64,000 nucleotides of DNA from Lachnospiraceae bacterium (GTDB lineage Bacteria > Bacillota > Clostridia > Lachnospirales > Lachnospiraceae), in assembly GCA_030526195.1 (NCBI GenBank), contig JAUNDG010000007.1:53210-117209 (forward strand), in the 5' to 3' direction. Below the pieces are notes generated by a model. The model was given only the letters and a program-made list of their open reading frames with translations. It was not told the origin of the DNA and did no database searches. Positions 45,801 to 55,303 of the stretch are shown here, one piece after another; position 1 is the first letter of the stretch; every line of letters starts with the position of its first letter. Both the position numbers and the translations under genes were made by a program.

Positions 45801-48800
45801 CAGACCGGCTCCGTTACGATCAGTGATAAAAATGAAGCTGTCGCTCTGTCAGCAGCGGAGCTTCTGCCCACCAAAACACTGACTTTTGTTTTGCCGGAAG
45901 GCGCATCAGCGGTGGTTTCCCACAGCAGCGCCGGCACCCTGACACCGGCTGAAGGCACACGCTATGTGCTGCCCGCCGGTGAAACCTATCAGTATGTCAT
46001 CACAAAAGAAGGGTACCTGCCCATCGAGGCCTCTATCACACTTGACGATGATCAGACGGTGACGGTCAGTGCCGAAGATATGACCTATATCGGTGTGGCC
46101 TGGGACGGCACCACAAAGACAGAACCGCTTCAGGCTGACGGCGTCTATCAGATCGGGACAGCGGCCGAGCTGGCCTGGTTTGCCGACAGAGTCAATAACG
46201 GCGAAACAGCCGCTCAGGCGATGATCACCAATGAGATCAACCTGAACAACAAGCCCTGGAAGCTTATCGGGGCCTATATTTCCGATTCCACCTACGATAA
46301 CCCCTTCACAGGGTCGATCGATGGCCAGGGCCACATCATTTCCGGGGCTACCTCAGCCATCATCGATTATCTTGGTTACACCGGGGCAACCGAAGCTTCT
46401 GTAAAGAATCTGACGGTGATGGGAACCATCAGCGGCAGCGGCCATGTGGGCGGTATTGTCAATACCTGCTACGGCACCGTCGAGGCCTGCGCCTTTAAGG
46501 GCTCCGTCACAAATGCTTCTGCCAGCTCAGCCAGCACCGGCGGTATCGTCGGCCGCTGCATCAAGGGCGCGACCATCCGCAACTGTGTCAACTACGGCAC
46601 CATTTCCAACACTGCCACCATCTATTATGATGCGACTGTCTGCATGGGCGGTATTGTCGGCCAGGGCTATGCCAATATCGTGAACTGCTATAACCTGGGC
46701 TCTGTGTCAAAGACCGGTACTTACGGGAAGTCCATCGGCGGTATTGCCGGTACCAGCAACAGCCTGTTTGTCAACAACTACAATGCCGGGCCTGTTTCCG
46801 GCGGCTCTCTTGCGCAGGCACTGATTGGGGCCACCTCAACAGAGACACAGGTGACCAATTGTTATTATCTGTCCACTGCCGGCAGTGACGTGATCGGCAC
46901 AGCCAAAACAGCGGACGAAATGAAGGCTGAGGACTTTGTCATCGTGCTCAGCGGTACAGAGGCCGGCGCCTACCATGCCGATACCGATGGTCTGAACGGT
47001 GGTTATCCGGTTCTGGCCTGGCAGGGCGGCACCGAAGTCATCGATCCGAATGCCGAAAAGGTCGCCCTCGATAAAGCGGCGCTCACCATCGATACAGCGG
47101 ATATTCTTGAGAATAAGACCCTGTCACTGCCCGTTTCCGGGGAAAATGGGGCTGCCATCAGCTGGAGTTCCGACAATGAAGCGGTGATCGCCAACAACGG
47201 CGCGGTGACATTGCCGGCAGAGGGCACGGTTACCGTCAAGCTGACAGCCACCCTGACACTGGGCCTGGCATCCGATACGAAAGAATTTGAGATCAAAGTC
47301 ATTTCCGAAAAACAGCAAAAACAGAATGCTGTCGATGATCTGGCGAAGAAACTGAACGGCAAGAGTCTGTGGGCTCAGGAAATCCTGCACAGTGGTGAGA
47401 CCACGGTCGGTGATGTGGCCCTGCGTGCCATGGGCGAAAATATCCTGGCGCCCAGCGGCACCACAGTAACACTCAAGAGTGTCGGTGAGAAGGTTTATCC
47501 CGCCGACGATACCAATGTAAATATTGATGCCGACGGCACGATCCATTACTTCACCGGCGGCAAGGGCTACGAACGTTATGCCCAGTACAACGATGTGGTG
47601 CTGACGGTGACAAAGGACGGCGCCTCCGCCGATGCGACGGTGCGGTTCTTCATCAGCTGGGATCGTGAGACGGTGCAGCAGAAGGTGAATGCGGCGGCAG
47701 CTGCCATCACATGGGAAAATGTCAGACAGACGAATACCACCACAGGCACGACCACTCAGAAGGATAATGTTTACAAGGACACCATTGAGGGGTATACCAA
47801 CAATAACTTACGTCTGCCCAACAGCCTCGGGGCCTGCACAGCCACCTGGCGGACAGAATTTGACAGCCGCTACGGCACGATCCTGAATCTGACGGAAAAG
47901 GTTGACGATGCGGGCGTGTTCACAGAATGTGCCGTGACACGGCCGGCTTTCAGCGACCAGCTGGTGTCCGTTATCGGTACCATTTCCTTTAACCTGCTCA
48001 ATGACGGCGAGGACGAGGCTAATATCACCGCCACACGGACCTTCGCCTTCACAACAGAAAAGGATGAAAATGCGACCGTTGTGGATCCGGAACTGTCACA
48101 GGAAAACCTGGAAAAGGCCTATGAGGGGCTGATCACACAGGCGCTCTCACCGGACGATGAAAAGGCCGATCTTTCGGCTGTAACGGATGACCTCATCATG
48201 CCGCGTCCGGCAGATCTGGCGAAGGTCGGTATCATGCAGGATCGTTCAAATCAGAGGGTGGTCCTCACCAGCGGTGATACAAAGGTTCTGTCCTTCTACG
48301 GTTATCGCGCCAATATCTACAGACCACTGCCCGGTGAGCCGGATGCCGAAGTAAGTTACACCGTTGAGATTCAGAATCGCAGCGATGACTCCAAGGTTGC
48401 CGGTAAGACATTTACCATGACGGTGAAGGCGCTCACTCAGGCGGAAATTGATGAGGCGGCGGCGCTGATGAATTGCGTGGCCACTCAGGAGGTTTACTGG
48501 AATGGTCTGAAACCCGACAACGCTGCTCAGAATGCTGTCACCGGCAACCTCGCACCTTTCGCGGAGGTGACGGTGGATAATGAGGGCACCATGGGTTATG
48601 TCCGTTCTGTGGCTAAGATCACGGGCCTTGGGATCATTCTTGATGATATCCCGGGTTACGATCCCATGAGTTCTCAGAACTGGCGTATCCTGCGCTCCGA
48701 CAACGAGCGTCTTATTGAGCCGGAGGTTCTGCGTGTCAACCGGCCGCTGTATGATACAACGGTGAAGGTGGACAGCGTCATGACCTATTCACGCTTCGGT

Positions 48801-50720
48801 AAATACTGGGAAAAATTCGGGGCTTCCGAGGAGGCCACCGATGCCACAAAGGCTGCTTATGCCGCTTTTGAACAGTTCTATAAGAAGCCGGTGGCTCTTG
48901 ACCTGGTGGTGAAGGGCACAGAAGGCGAAGAGGATCCTGTGAAGGGCGCCAAGAAGGTGACCATCACGGTAAGTGGTCAGGATGGCGGCGCATTCCTTTA
49001 CGCACCGCAGTCCGTTGAGGTGTCTTCCGATGCTGCCGAAAATGCCGGTCTGACGGATGGCTTTGCCGCAGAAGGGTCCGAGGCCGAGGTAACGGCTCTT
49101 GATGCCCTGACCACAGTTCATAGCCTGCTCTATCCGGATTTTGCGGATGACATCAGTGAGTACCTGGTGGCGGACAGCAGTGGTTTTGTCAGCAAGCTGT
49201 TCGGCATTTCCACAACAGCCAACGGTTTCCTGGTCAACAGCTTATTCCCCGCCGATGGCGATCTGGGTCTGACAGTGACGACCACAGCGCTGAAGGCTGA
49301 TGATGTTGTTGAGTTCTTTACTTACGCTGACGAAGAGTATGGCGATTATTATGTCCGTATCGTGCCGGACAGCACTGAAGTGACAGGCGGCAGTTCTCTG
49401 TCCGTGACTGTGAGCGGTGCTCCGGTGCTCAATGCTTTCAATTACACAACGACAGAGGCTTTCTATGAAAGCTTCACGCCGATGGCGGGTCTTGGCCTCG
49501 GCTGGCTTGACCGGACAACCGGTGCGATCGAGCCGATCGATGGCATCAAAACCGATGCTACCGGCAAAGCGACGATCGTTATGCCGACAACACCGGGCCG
49601 CTATGAACTGTCAGTTTTCCGCCCGACGATCAATGAGCCGGAGGTTGTGCTGACAGTGACCGCTATTGATGTGTCCGGTCATGAGGATGAGAACAAGGAC
49701 GGTGTCTGTGATGATTGCGGCACCGTGATCAGCGGTCTTGTTGACCTGCGGGGCAGCGATCGTTATCAGACCTGTGCCCTGATCGCAAAGGCAGCCTTTG
49801 AAGGCACTGTACCGGATGAGGTGGTCGTGGTGACCGGTCAGAGATTCCCGGATGCCCTGGCAGCCAATGCTTATGCCGGTGCTCATAACGGCGCGGTTGT
49901 TCTTTGCAAGGATACGAAACTGCCCGATCCCATCAAGTCGCTCCTTAAGGATACCTGGGGCGGTCAGGTGAAGAAGGCAGTCATTATCGGCGGTACGATC
50001 ACAACGGCTGTTGACAATGACCTTAAGGCTTGCGGTGTCACCACCTGTGACAGAAGCATGGCCACCGGATCCGATCGCTACGCAACAGCTGAGCTGATCG
50101 CCCGGAAGATGCTGGATGAGCATGTGGCTGCCGATACCGTTATCCTGGCCACAGGCAAGAAGGCGGCGGATGCGCTGTCTGTCTCACCGGTCAGCTATTC
50201 CCGTCGGATGCCGATTCTTCTGGTGAAGGGGAACGGCACCATGACAGACAAGACAAAACAGCTTCTCAAGAAGTTTGATCGGGTTATCATCCTTGGCGGT
50301 TGCACACAGAAATCTGTCGTCGCCTCAGCCGGCGTGGCAGCCGATAAGATCGTCGAGATCAAGGGCAAGGATCGGTATGAGACCTCCAGCCTAATCGCTT
50401 CTTACTTTGCCTATGATGCCGGTTATGATACCTGGTCATGCGCTGTGGCACGTGGCCGGGATGCCAACTTCCCGGATGCTCTGGCCGGCGGTATGCTGGC
50501 AGGCCGCAAAGGTCAGCCGGTGCTTCTGGTGTCAACCACAGCCCGTGATGCCGAAAACTACATCAGTCAGCAGCTCTCAGGCAGCAAGACCGCAGGCGAT
50601 ATGTTCGTCCTTGGCGCTGCCGGTGATGAGCCGAGCATCGTGAAGTCCATTAAGAAGGCCACGGGCCTGGCAAGCACCCTGACCTACACACAGTGGGCCG
50701 ATAAGGAAGCTGCCGAGTAA
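42858..50720 (+). CDS. Giant B12-riboswitch-controlled surface protein with GLUG, Ig-like, DUF4430-like and CWB2 domains
   Basis: A 2620-residue exported protein. A signal peptide (MRMKKRILAVVLTIVMMIGL, cleavage after SAFA) leads into an acidic stretch. GLUG repeats (GGIVGKI, GGLVGCI, GGILGYS type) lie at about 195-330 and again at 1190-1330. Ig-like folds lie near 455-530 and 1400-1485, with PEGA-like repeats between. Residues about 2065-2165 (ALDALTTVHSLLYPD, SGFVSKLFGI, ANGFLVN, LKADDVVEFF) resemble the transcobalamin-like DUF4430 fold. From about 2293 three cell wall binding type-2 repeats (RGSDRYQTC, TGSDRYATA, KGKDRYETS) anchor it. No LPXTG. The ATG at 42858 is behind GAGGAGG. With the riboswitch, B12 capture at the cell surface is a good but unproven guess. 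Confidence 0.88.
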   Translation: MRMKKRILAVVLTIVMMIGLMPLSAFADESVTDSEVMAEDMLTPTDDIASEEDLFDLSDDTTSLTDDVNTASAEETLFQTEEALNTLTGEGTEASPYQIGSEADLKAFRDLVNAVTAADDGNRTICAILTDDITLTEAWTPISNTTTVANQYGGIFDGNDHTISGLSINTDQMNQGLFGGTNGAEIKNLKVSGSVISSKNYVGGIVGKIQAGSTIRNCSFSGTVTSSSGTAYAGGLVGCINSITPASLISGCSNDAAVTGSHAGGILGYSTKSATIENCYNTGTINGSSRSGGIVGQLSTGVISNCFNTGAIKEDATNRGGIAGFTNVITENCYFTNMQTMAMGGTGLDGTQVTAISAEQLGDAFVEGDDHPVLAWQSTAAPVSKAVISFNINVEGAVIELDGKTVANPAKAAAGDHTYRVSKSRYYDEAGAFTITEAQATAGDTVTIDVAMVAKTVVSVSVTGNAASYDQGSDLTGLTVTAYYDDNSTEVVTDYEVSGFDSSQPAENMTVTISFGGKSTSFTVNITEKHSVLDPLKNYCTVTQGATYTFVEDEENGYLISNNKGVNSSSATLKLTALSNLELAFDYAVSSEASYDGLKVLLNNTAIGSHKDSNHSGNVSWKTQTVTMARDDVLELTYFKDANGNGGDDVAKLKNFVVSPVYTVTFNTTPADAVVTFNNQSAGKSYLAKAGTYDYTVSAFGYETETGTVTVTDGSLTKDVTLTALPTYELSFNITLPDSVSGDAAISVKNGTTEMTPADGIYHLPAGTYSYTITHPNCDVVTGEVTITDANVTKPITLTRKWVIGDYFTGMALTAENGASYGFVLDTTDETVLVNNNGGKGNSKATLTLTMQAAGQLAFHYTVNSEATYDKFYVTKNGTKVVADKSGVVAETACNLLVASGDKIVLTYEKDVSGDKNGDCVKLCHFELNPVYALSFTGVSDVFTLTVKDNDGNVVNAEADGSYTLVPGTYTYEAAAFGYQSQTGSVTISDKNEAVALSAAELLPTKTLTFVLPEGASAVVSHSSAGTLTPAEGTRYVLPAGETYQYVITKEGYLPIEASITLDDDQTVTVSAEDMTYIGVAWDGTTKTEPLQADGVYQIGTAAELAWFADRVNNGETAAQAMITNEINLNNKPWKLIGAYISDSTYDNPFTGSIDGQGHIISGATSAIIDYLGYTGATEASVKNLTVMGTISGSGHVGGIVNTCYGTVEACAFKGSVTNASASSASTGGIVGRCIKGATIRNCVNYGTISNTATIYYDATVCMGGIVGQGYANIVNCYNLGSVSKTGTYGKSIGGIAGTSNSLFVNNYNAGPVSGGSLAQALIGATSTETQVTNCYYLSTAGSDVIGTAKTADEMKAEDFVIVLSGTEAGAYHADTDGLNGGYPVLAWQGGTEVIDPNAEKVALDKAALTIDTADILENKTLSLPVSGENGAAISWSSDNEAVIANNGAVTLPAEGTVTVKLTATLTLGLASDTKEFEIKVISEKQQKQNAVDDLAKKLNGKSLWAQEILHSGETTVGDVALRAMGENILAPSGTTVTLKSVGEKVYPADDTNVNIDADGTIHYFTGGKGYERYAQYNDVVLTVTKDGASADATVRFFISWDRETVQQKVNAAAAAITWENVRQTNTTTGTTTQKDNVYKDTIEGYTNNNLRLPNSLGACTATWRTEFDSRYGTILNLTEKVDDAGVFTECAVTRPAFSDQLVSVIGTISFNLLNDGEDEANITATRTFAFTTEKDENATVVDPELSQENLEKAYEGLITQALSPDDEKADLSAVTDDLIMPRPADLAKVGIMQDRSNQRVVLTSGDTKVLSFYGYRANIYRPLPGEPDAEVSYTVEIQNRSDDSKVAGKTFTMTVKALTQAEIDEAAALMNCVATQEVYWNGLKPDNAAQNAVTGNLAPFAEVTVDNEGTMGYVRSVAKITGLGIILDDIPGYDPMSSQNWRILRSDNERLIEPEVLRVNRPLYDTTVKVDSVMTYSRFGKYWEKFGASEEATDATKAAYAAFEQFYKKPVALDLVVKGTEGEEDPVKGAKKVTITVSGQDGGAFLYAPQSVEVSSDAAENAGLTDGFAAEGSEAEVTALDALTTVHSLLYPDFADDISEYLVADSSGFVSKLFGISTTANGFLVNSLFPADGDLGLTVTTTALKADDVVEFFTYADEEYGDYYVRIVPDSTEVTGGSSLSVTVSGAPVLNAFNYTTTEAFYESFTPMAGLGLGWLDRTTGAIEPIDGIKTDATGKATIVMPTTPGRYELSVFRPTINEPEVVLTVTAIDVSGHEDENKDGVCDDCGTVISGLVDLRGSDRYQTCALIAKAAFEGTVPDEVVVVTGQRFPDALAANAYAGAHNGAVVLCKDTKLPDPIKSLLKDTWGGQVKKAVIIGGTITTAVDNDLKACGVTTCDRSMATGSDRYATAELIARKMLDEHVAADTVILATGKKAADALSVSPVSYSRRMPILLVKGNGTMTDKTKQLLKKFDRVIILGGCTQKSVVASAGVAADKIVEIKGKDRYETSSLIASYFAYDAGYDTWSCAVARGRDANFPDALAGGMLAGRKGQPVLLVSTTARDAENYISQQLSGSKTAGDMFVLGAAGDEPSIVKSIKKATGLASTLTYTQWADKEAAE

Positions 50721-50756
50721 GAAAACAAAAGAGACAAGAAAACAGACAATAAAATG

Positions 50757-50788
50757 AGCAGGGCCCGCGAAAGCGGGTCCTGCTTTTT
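50757..50788 (+). terminator. Terminator after the giant surface protein gene
   Basis: AGCAGGGCCCGC (50757-50768), loop GAAA, GCGGGTCCTGCT (50773-50784), then T-run. Confidence 0.93.
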
Positions 50789-50902
50789 AATGACTGCCGG
50801 GATTCCCTGCTAGATAGCATGATATGGCTGAATCAGGGAAAAGTCGTGCCCGGCCGGTGGCCCTGCTGTTCGAAAATACGGCAGAAAAGGTAATAAGTGT
50901 GC

Positions 50903-51685
50903 TTACCGATTCATTTTCAGCATGGAAGAGAGGGTCGGCAGGTTCATGGGGCAGATGCTTGCGCAGGAGCGGGCTTTTGAGCAGCCCGCTGCGAAGTGCT
51001 TAGCATATGCCCTTTTGATGTCTTTTTGCCGCTCCTTTGTAAGCCCACGGCTCAGGCAGGCTTCATTGGCCAGAAGCGCCCCGTGGAAGCGTTCGCCCCG
51101 GTGATAGTTGGGGCAGACCTCCAGGCAGAGCCCGCATTTGAGGCACTTGGCAATGGTGTAGAGGTGTTCATACTCGCGGCTGTCCGGAGCCTTGGATGCT
51201 CCGGGATACATTCGGGTGAGGTTCAGATTCTCCTCGATGATGCGACGGTCCACCACCAGGTCATGGACCACCGGGAATTTGCTGAGGGGCTCCAGGGTGA
51301 TCTTGTCGGGAGGCAGATCCCTCAGGAAGACCTGACAGGCCAGCGCCGGTATGCCGTTGATGACCATGGCACAGGCCCCGCACATGTTCTGGAGGCAGCT
51401 GCACTCCCAGAGAATACGGGGTGCGGGCTGGCCTTCAGTATCATAAAGGTCATCGGTGTAATTGATCACATCGAGAAGGGCTGCCACCGTGATATCCCGG
51501 GTGCCGGTGTAGGTGAAACTCTGATAGTAGGGGGCAGAGTCAGCGTGCCGCTGGCGTTTGATGCGGACGGTGAGGGTGGCGGGGGTGTCAGTTGCCTGAG
51601 TGTTGTGATCGGCACAGGCGCGCTCACTTGCCGAGGACGGCGACGCATCATGCGTGACGTTTGTTGATACTTTATGTGCGTCCAT
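50903..51685 (-). CDS. Fumarate reductase/succinate dehydrogenase iron-sulfur subunit
   Basis: Iron-sulfur subunit (260 residues) linking the flavoprotein to the membrane cytochrome. The [2Fe-2S] ligands are C95, C97, C102, C105 region and C117 (CSCLQNMCGACA). CLKCGLCLEVCP supplies the [4Fe-4S] site and CSKARSCASICP the [3Fe-4S] site. A 35-residue Ser/Ala/Thr-rich N-terminal extension precedes the domain. It is the last gene of a reverse-strand cytochrome-flavoprotein-iron-sulfur operon, one base after the flavoprotein stop. Confidence 0.92.
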   Translation of the reverse strand: MDAHKVSTNVTHDASPSSASERACADHNTQATDTPATLTVRIKRQRHADSAPYYQSFTYTGTRDITVAALLDVINYTDDLYDTEGQPAPRILWECSCLQNMCGACAMVINGIPALACQVFLRDLPPDKITLEPLSKFPVVHDLVVDRRIIEENLNLTRMYPGASKAPDSREYEHLYTIAKCLKCGLCLEVCPNYHRGERFHGALLANEACLSRGLTKERQKDIKRAYAKHFAAGCSKARSCASICPMNLPTLSSMLKMNR

Positions 51686-51686
51686 C

Positions 51687-53252
51687 TTACACCTCCTTCA
51701 CGAATTCAACATCATAGCGACCGTTGTTGTAGCGCATGATCGTGGCACATAAGAAGCGGTCACTGGTTTCCGGATAATCCTCCCGGATATGGGCTCCGCG
51801 ACTTTCCTGTCGATGGAGGGCGCAGGTGAGTACCGCCCGGGCCAGGGGGAGAAGCCCCTTGAGGGCATAACTCTGGTAGGGCGAGACACTGCTGTCAAAA
51901 CGGATCTTTTCGCAGACACCGATGGCATGGTCAATGTCCTCGATCCCGGCCAGGAGCTTGTCTTCGGTGCGGGTGATGCCCAGGCACTCATTCATGACCC
52001 GGGCCACATCCCGGCGGATGTAGACGGCAGAGAAGGGACTCTTTGAAGCCGCATCTTCAACTCGTTCGGTGTCAATCGTCCCGGCGGCCACTTTGCCGCT
52101 GTAAATAGCCCCCAGCAAAGAGTTGCCCCCCAGGCGGTTGGCGCCGTGATAGATGGCGGCGCACTCGCCGATGGCATAGAGGCTCTCGATGTTGGTGCGA
52201 TGATGGTTATCCACCGCGATGCCGCCCATGAAATAATGCACAGAGGGGTACACGGGGATATCGGCCTTTGTCACATCAAGATTGAGGTATCGCCGGCACA
52301 GCTCATCGACCTCCGAAAGCTTGCCGTGAATAACATCAGCCCCCAGATTGGCCACATCCAGATACACCTGAGTCGGCACATCGTAGATGCATTTTGCCAC
52401 CACATCCCGGGGCATGAGATTCCCCCGCGGCCCGAATTTATCTTCCATAAAATAGACCCGCTGATCACCGTCAAGATAGTAAAGCCGGCCGCCCTCGCCC
52501 CGGGCCCCTTCGGTGATGAGCATCCGCTTTTGCGGTGTTTCGATGGCGGTGGGGTGATACTGAATAAATTCCAGGTTTTTGAGGGTGACGCCCTGGGTCA
52601 TCAGCTTTCCGGCGGCGTATCCGTCGCACAGGGTGGAGCCGGTGGTCTTGCCGAAAAGCGCATTCTGACCGCCCGTGGCCATGACCACGGCATCCGCGAA
52701 AATGGGTTCAAAGACCCGTTTCACTTCATCGTACATCAGCGCCCCGTAGCAGTGTCCGTCACGGATGAGGCCTGAATGAAAATGAAGCCCCAGCCGGCGT
52801 TCGATGAGGCCGTCACATTCATATTTTCGAGCCTCATGCACTAGCGCCGTGACGATCTGCTTCCCGGTGGAAGCCCCGGCGTAGGCGGTGCGGCGGTGCG
52901 TCTGTCCGCCGAAGGCGCGAAGATCGATGCGGTTGTTCGCATCCCGGGTAAAGACTGTGCCTAATGTCTCCAGCCAGCGGAGAATGGCCGGGGCCTCTGC
53001 GCAAAGCCCCTGAACCGCTGTGGGCGAGGCGATATAACAACCGCCCTTCAGCGTGTCGGCAACATGGCAGGCCACAGAATCCTGTTCTCCCTTTGTGTCA
53101 AGCGCGGCATTGATCCCGCCGGCAGCCATGACGGACTGAGCCCGTTCCGATGGAAATGGCGAGGCCAGGGTGACCCGATGACCCATTTCCGCAAGGGAAA
53201 TGGCACAGGTGAGGCCCGAGATGCCGCTGCCTATGATCAAAATCTCTTTCAT
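51687..53252 (-). CDS. Fumarate reductase/succinate dehydrogenase flavoprotein subunit
   Basis: FAD-containing catalytic subunit (521 residues). The N-terminal GSGISGLTCAISLAE binds FAD. THRRTAYAGASTGKQI is the His-linked FAD and substrate region, and GARGEGGRL and HYFMGGIAVDNHHRT are further family motifs with the catalytic Arg/His. I chose the ATG at 53252 behind AAAGGACTGG over the longer 53318 frame, since it places the FAD motif at the end and overlaps the cytochrome stop by four bases. In an anaerobe it more likely reduces fumarate than oxidises succinate. Confidence 0.93.
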   Translation of the reverse strand: MKEILIIGSGISGLTCAISLAEMGHRVTLASPFPSERAQSVMAAGGINAALDTKGEQDSVACHVADTLKGGCYIASPTAVQGLCAEAPAILRWLETLGTVFTRDANNRIDLRAFGGQTHRRTAYAGASTGKQIVTALVHEARKYECDGLIERRLGLHFHSGLIRDGHCYGALMYDEVKRVFEPIFADAVVMATGGQNALFGKTTGSTLCDGYAAGKLMTQGVTLKNLEFIQYHPTAIETPQKRMLITEGARGEGGRLYYLDGDQRVYFMEDKFGPRGNLMPRDVVAKCIYDVPTQVYLDVANLGADVIHGKLSEVDELCRRYLNLDVTKADIPVYPSVHYFMGGIAVDNHHRTNIESLYAIGECAAIYHGANRLGGNSLLGAIYSGKVAAGTIDTERVEDAASKSPFSAVYIRRDVARVMNECLGITRTEDKLLAGIEDIDHAIGVCEKIRFDSSVSPYQSYALKGLLPLARAVLTCALHRQESRGAHIREDYPETSDRFLCATIMRYNNGRYDVEFVKEV

Positions 53253-53806
53253 ACGGCCAGTCCTTTCGTAAAGAAAATGATGACGCTGCCGGCCGCTGCC
53301 ACGAGCAGCACGGCGCACAGTGAGTAAGCGACTTTATCAATTCGGGCCAGGGCTTTTTCCGAGGTGACCAGGCCCAGCGTGAGAATAGCATTTCCGAAGG
53401 ACGCGGCGATGTGGCACATGACGGCCCCGCACAGGAGGCACTCGGTGATGAGGCGGAAGATGATGCCGCCGGTGGTTAAGGGGGTGCCGGTGAGGATGAA
53501 GCCGTAGGCATGTCGGTGGGTGTGGATCAGGATGAGAAGCAAAAGAGCGGTGACCCTTTGCAGCACCATTTTCTTATTGAGGCGCGCGTAGGAGAGCGCA
53601 CGGCCGTCGTGGCGGAAGAAGAACATGATGATCGATATGACTACGTGCAGCACAAAGCACAGAAGCGCGATGTGGGTCATCATTTTCCAGAAGACACCGC
53701 CGATGAAGCAGCCGGTGGCCAGGGTGATCGCCATGGCGCCGATGTGGCACAGGAGGGCGGCCACCATGATGAGGGTCAGAAGGGCATTGCATTTTTTGAG
53801 TGTCAT
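53249..53806 (-). CDS. Fumarate reductase/succinate dehydrogenase cytochrome b subunit
   Basis: Membrane anchor (185 residues) with five transmembrane segments and histidines (HIGAMAI, HIALLCF, HVVIS, HTHRHAYG, HIAASFG) suited to bind two b hemes and a quinone. It belongs to the long, single-chain cytochrome type. First gene of the operon; the AGACACG leader and divergent GGDEF gene lie upstream. Its stop overlaps the flavoprotein start (ATGA). Confidence 0.85.
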   Translation of the reverse strand: MTLKKCNALLTLIMVAALLCHIGAMAITLATGCFIGGVFWKMMTHIALLCFVLHVVISIIMFFFRHDGRALSYARLNKKMVLQRVTALLLLILIHTHRHAYGFILTGTPLTTGGIIFRLITECLLCGAVMCHIAASFGNAILTLGLVTSEKALARIDKVAYSLCAVLLVAAAGSVIIFFTKGLAV

Positions 53807-54002
53807 AAGCGTGTCTCCGTGAAAAGTGTGTCTGTGGATGATAGCTTTGGTTTCATTATAGGGGGAAATGCAGGGGTTCGAAACTGTTTTGTGGTGGCAA
53901 CGGATAAGATTTGTTTCATGAACGGGTCGCCAGACGGACGGATTTTGTATATAATAGGAAAGTGCGTTTTCGCCGGAACTAAAGACGAAAGGACGACAAC
54001 TT

Positions 54003-55121
54003 ATGTCTTTCCATAGAAATCATCACGATCACCAGACCCCGGAGGCCGAGGAACGGATCCTGCGCCTGGCCATGACGGAACTGTCCCGGGTAGCCAATCG
54101 GGCGCTTTTGGTGATCGCATTATTTGAAATCCTGATGGTGGTCAACTGGTGGTTCAGCTTTGACCACGATCTGACTTTGGGCAGCCTTGGCTATCTGGTC
54201 TGTTACCTTGTGCTGCTGGCTGCTTCTCTGATCACGATCGTGATCATCACCCGCGAGCGGAAAATGGGTCTGCCACACCCGCTTATTGTCAAGCGAACCC
54301 AGGATATCTACGCGGTGCTCATCCTGCTGTGGGCGCTGGCTATCACCTTACTGGATGGTCTTACCCGCGGGTCTTACAACGTCATCGTTTTTGTGACCAT
54401 CATCACCATCGTGCCGGTTTTCTGTTACATGCGGCCGCTGGTGTGGGCGATCATTGAAGGCCTGTTGGGCCTTGCGATCATCATTTTCGCCATAAAATAT
54501 TTTGACATGCGGGGCCTGAAGGGCTTCCTGATCAACTTCTCCGTCTTCATCATCATGTCCATTGTGGCGGAGATGTCGTTCCTTGAATTCCGCCGCAAGT
54601 ATTATCGGAAGGAGTACCTTCTGCGGCTCAAAACCGAAGAGGAGCATCGCGCGGCCCGGGAGGATTACCTCACCGGCCTGCCCAATCAGCGCAGTTATGC
54701 CGAAGCGGTGTTAGCCTTTGAAAATGAGTTGCCCGGCGACCTGGTGGTGGCATCTTTTGACCTTAACAGTCTGAAAACACTCAATGATGAGCGCGGCCAT
54801 CGGGCCGGTGATGAGGCCATCCGTCTGGCTGGTCAGGCGCTTAAGGAGAGTTTTGCCGGTATCGGCATCGTTTACCGCGTCGGCGGTGATGAGTTTACCG
54901 GTTTGCTGCGCGCTTCCCGTGAAGCGGTGGTAGAAGCCGATCGGCGATTGCATGAATTCTGTAGAGACCACAGCGGGACATATTGCGGTAAGATCACCAT
55001 TTCCGCCGGCTACAGTTGCGCTGCCGATTATCCCGGGGCGCTGCTTCAGGTGCTGGAAAATGATGCCGATCACGAGATGTATCGTCAGAAGAAGGCGCAC
55101 CATGAGACTGCCGGCAAATGA
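54003..55121 (+). CDS. Membrane-bound diguanylate cyclase (GGDEF)
   Basis: Makes cyclic di-GMP from two GTP. About six transmembrane segments fill residues 35-205, followed by a coiled linker and a GGDEF domain with the intact GGDEF motif at residues 294-298 (YRVGGDEF). The inhibitory I-site RxxD normally found five residues before it is absent, so product inhibition may be missing. No EAL domain. The start follows GAAAGGACG. It is divergent from the fumarate reductase operon; a TATAAT at 53948-53953 fits its -10. The membrane part does not match a sensor domain I recognise. Confidence 0.9.
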   Translation: MSFHRNHHDHQTPEAEERILRLAMTELSRVANRALLVIALFEILMVVNWWFSFDHDLTLGSLGYLVCYLVLLAASLITIVIITRERKMGLPHPLIVKRTQDIYAVLILLWALAITLLDGLTRGSYNVIVFVTIITIVPVFCYMRPLVWAIIEGLLGLAIIIFAIKYFDMRGLKGFLINFSVFIIMSIVAEMSFLEFRRKYYRKEYLLRLKTEEEHRAAREDYLTGLPNQRSYAEAVLAFENELPGDLVVASFDLNSLKTLNDERGHRAGDEAIRLAGQALKESFAGIGIVYRVGGDEFTGLLRASREAVVEADRRLHEFCRDHSGTYCGKITISAGYSCAADYPGALLQVLENDADHEMYRQKKAHHETAGK

Positions 55122-55303
55122 TTGACAGTCAATGACCGACAGGAGGCTTTTGTGTATGGTCCGGTCGGCCCTAAGGCATGTGATTATCATGACGAGATTT
55201 CACGGAAATGAAAAATACGTGAGATGTTTTTTCGAAAATGGTGCTATAATGGGACTGGCAGTTTTGTGCCTGATACAACGATATTAAGAGAAAAGAGGCT
55301 ATT

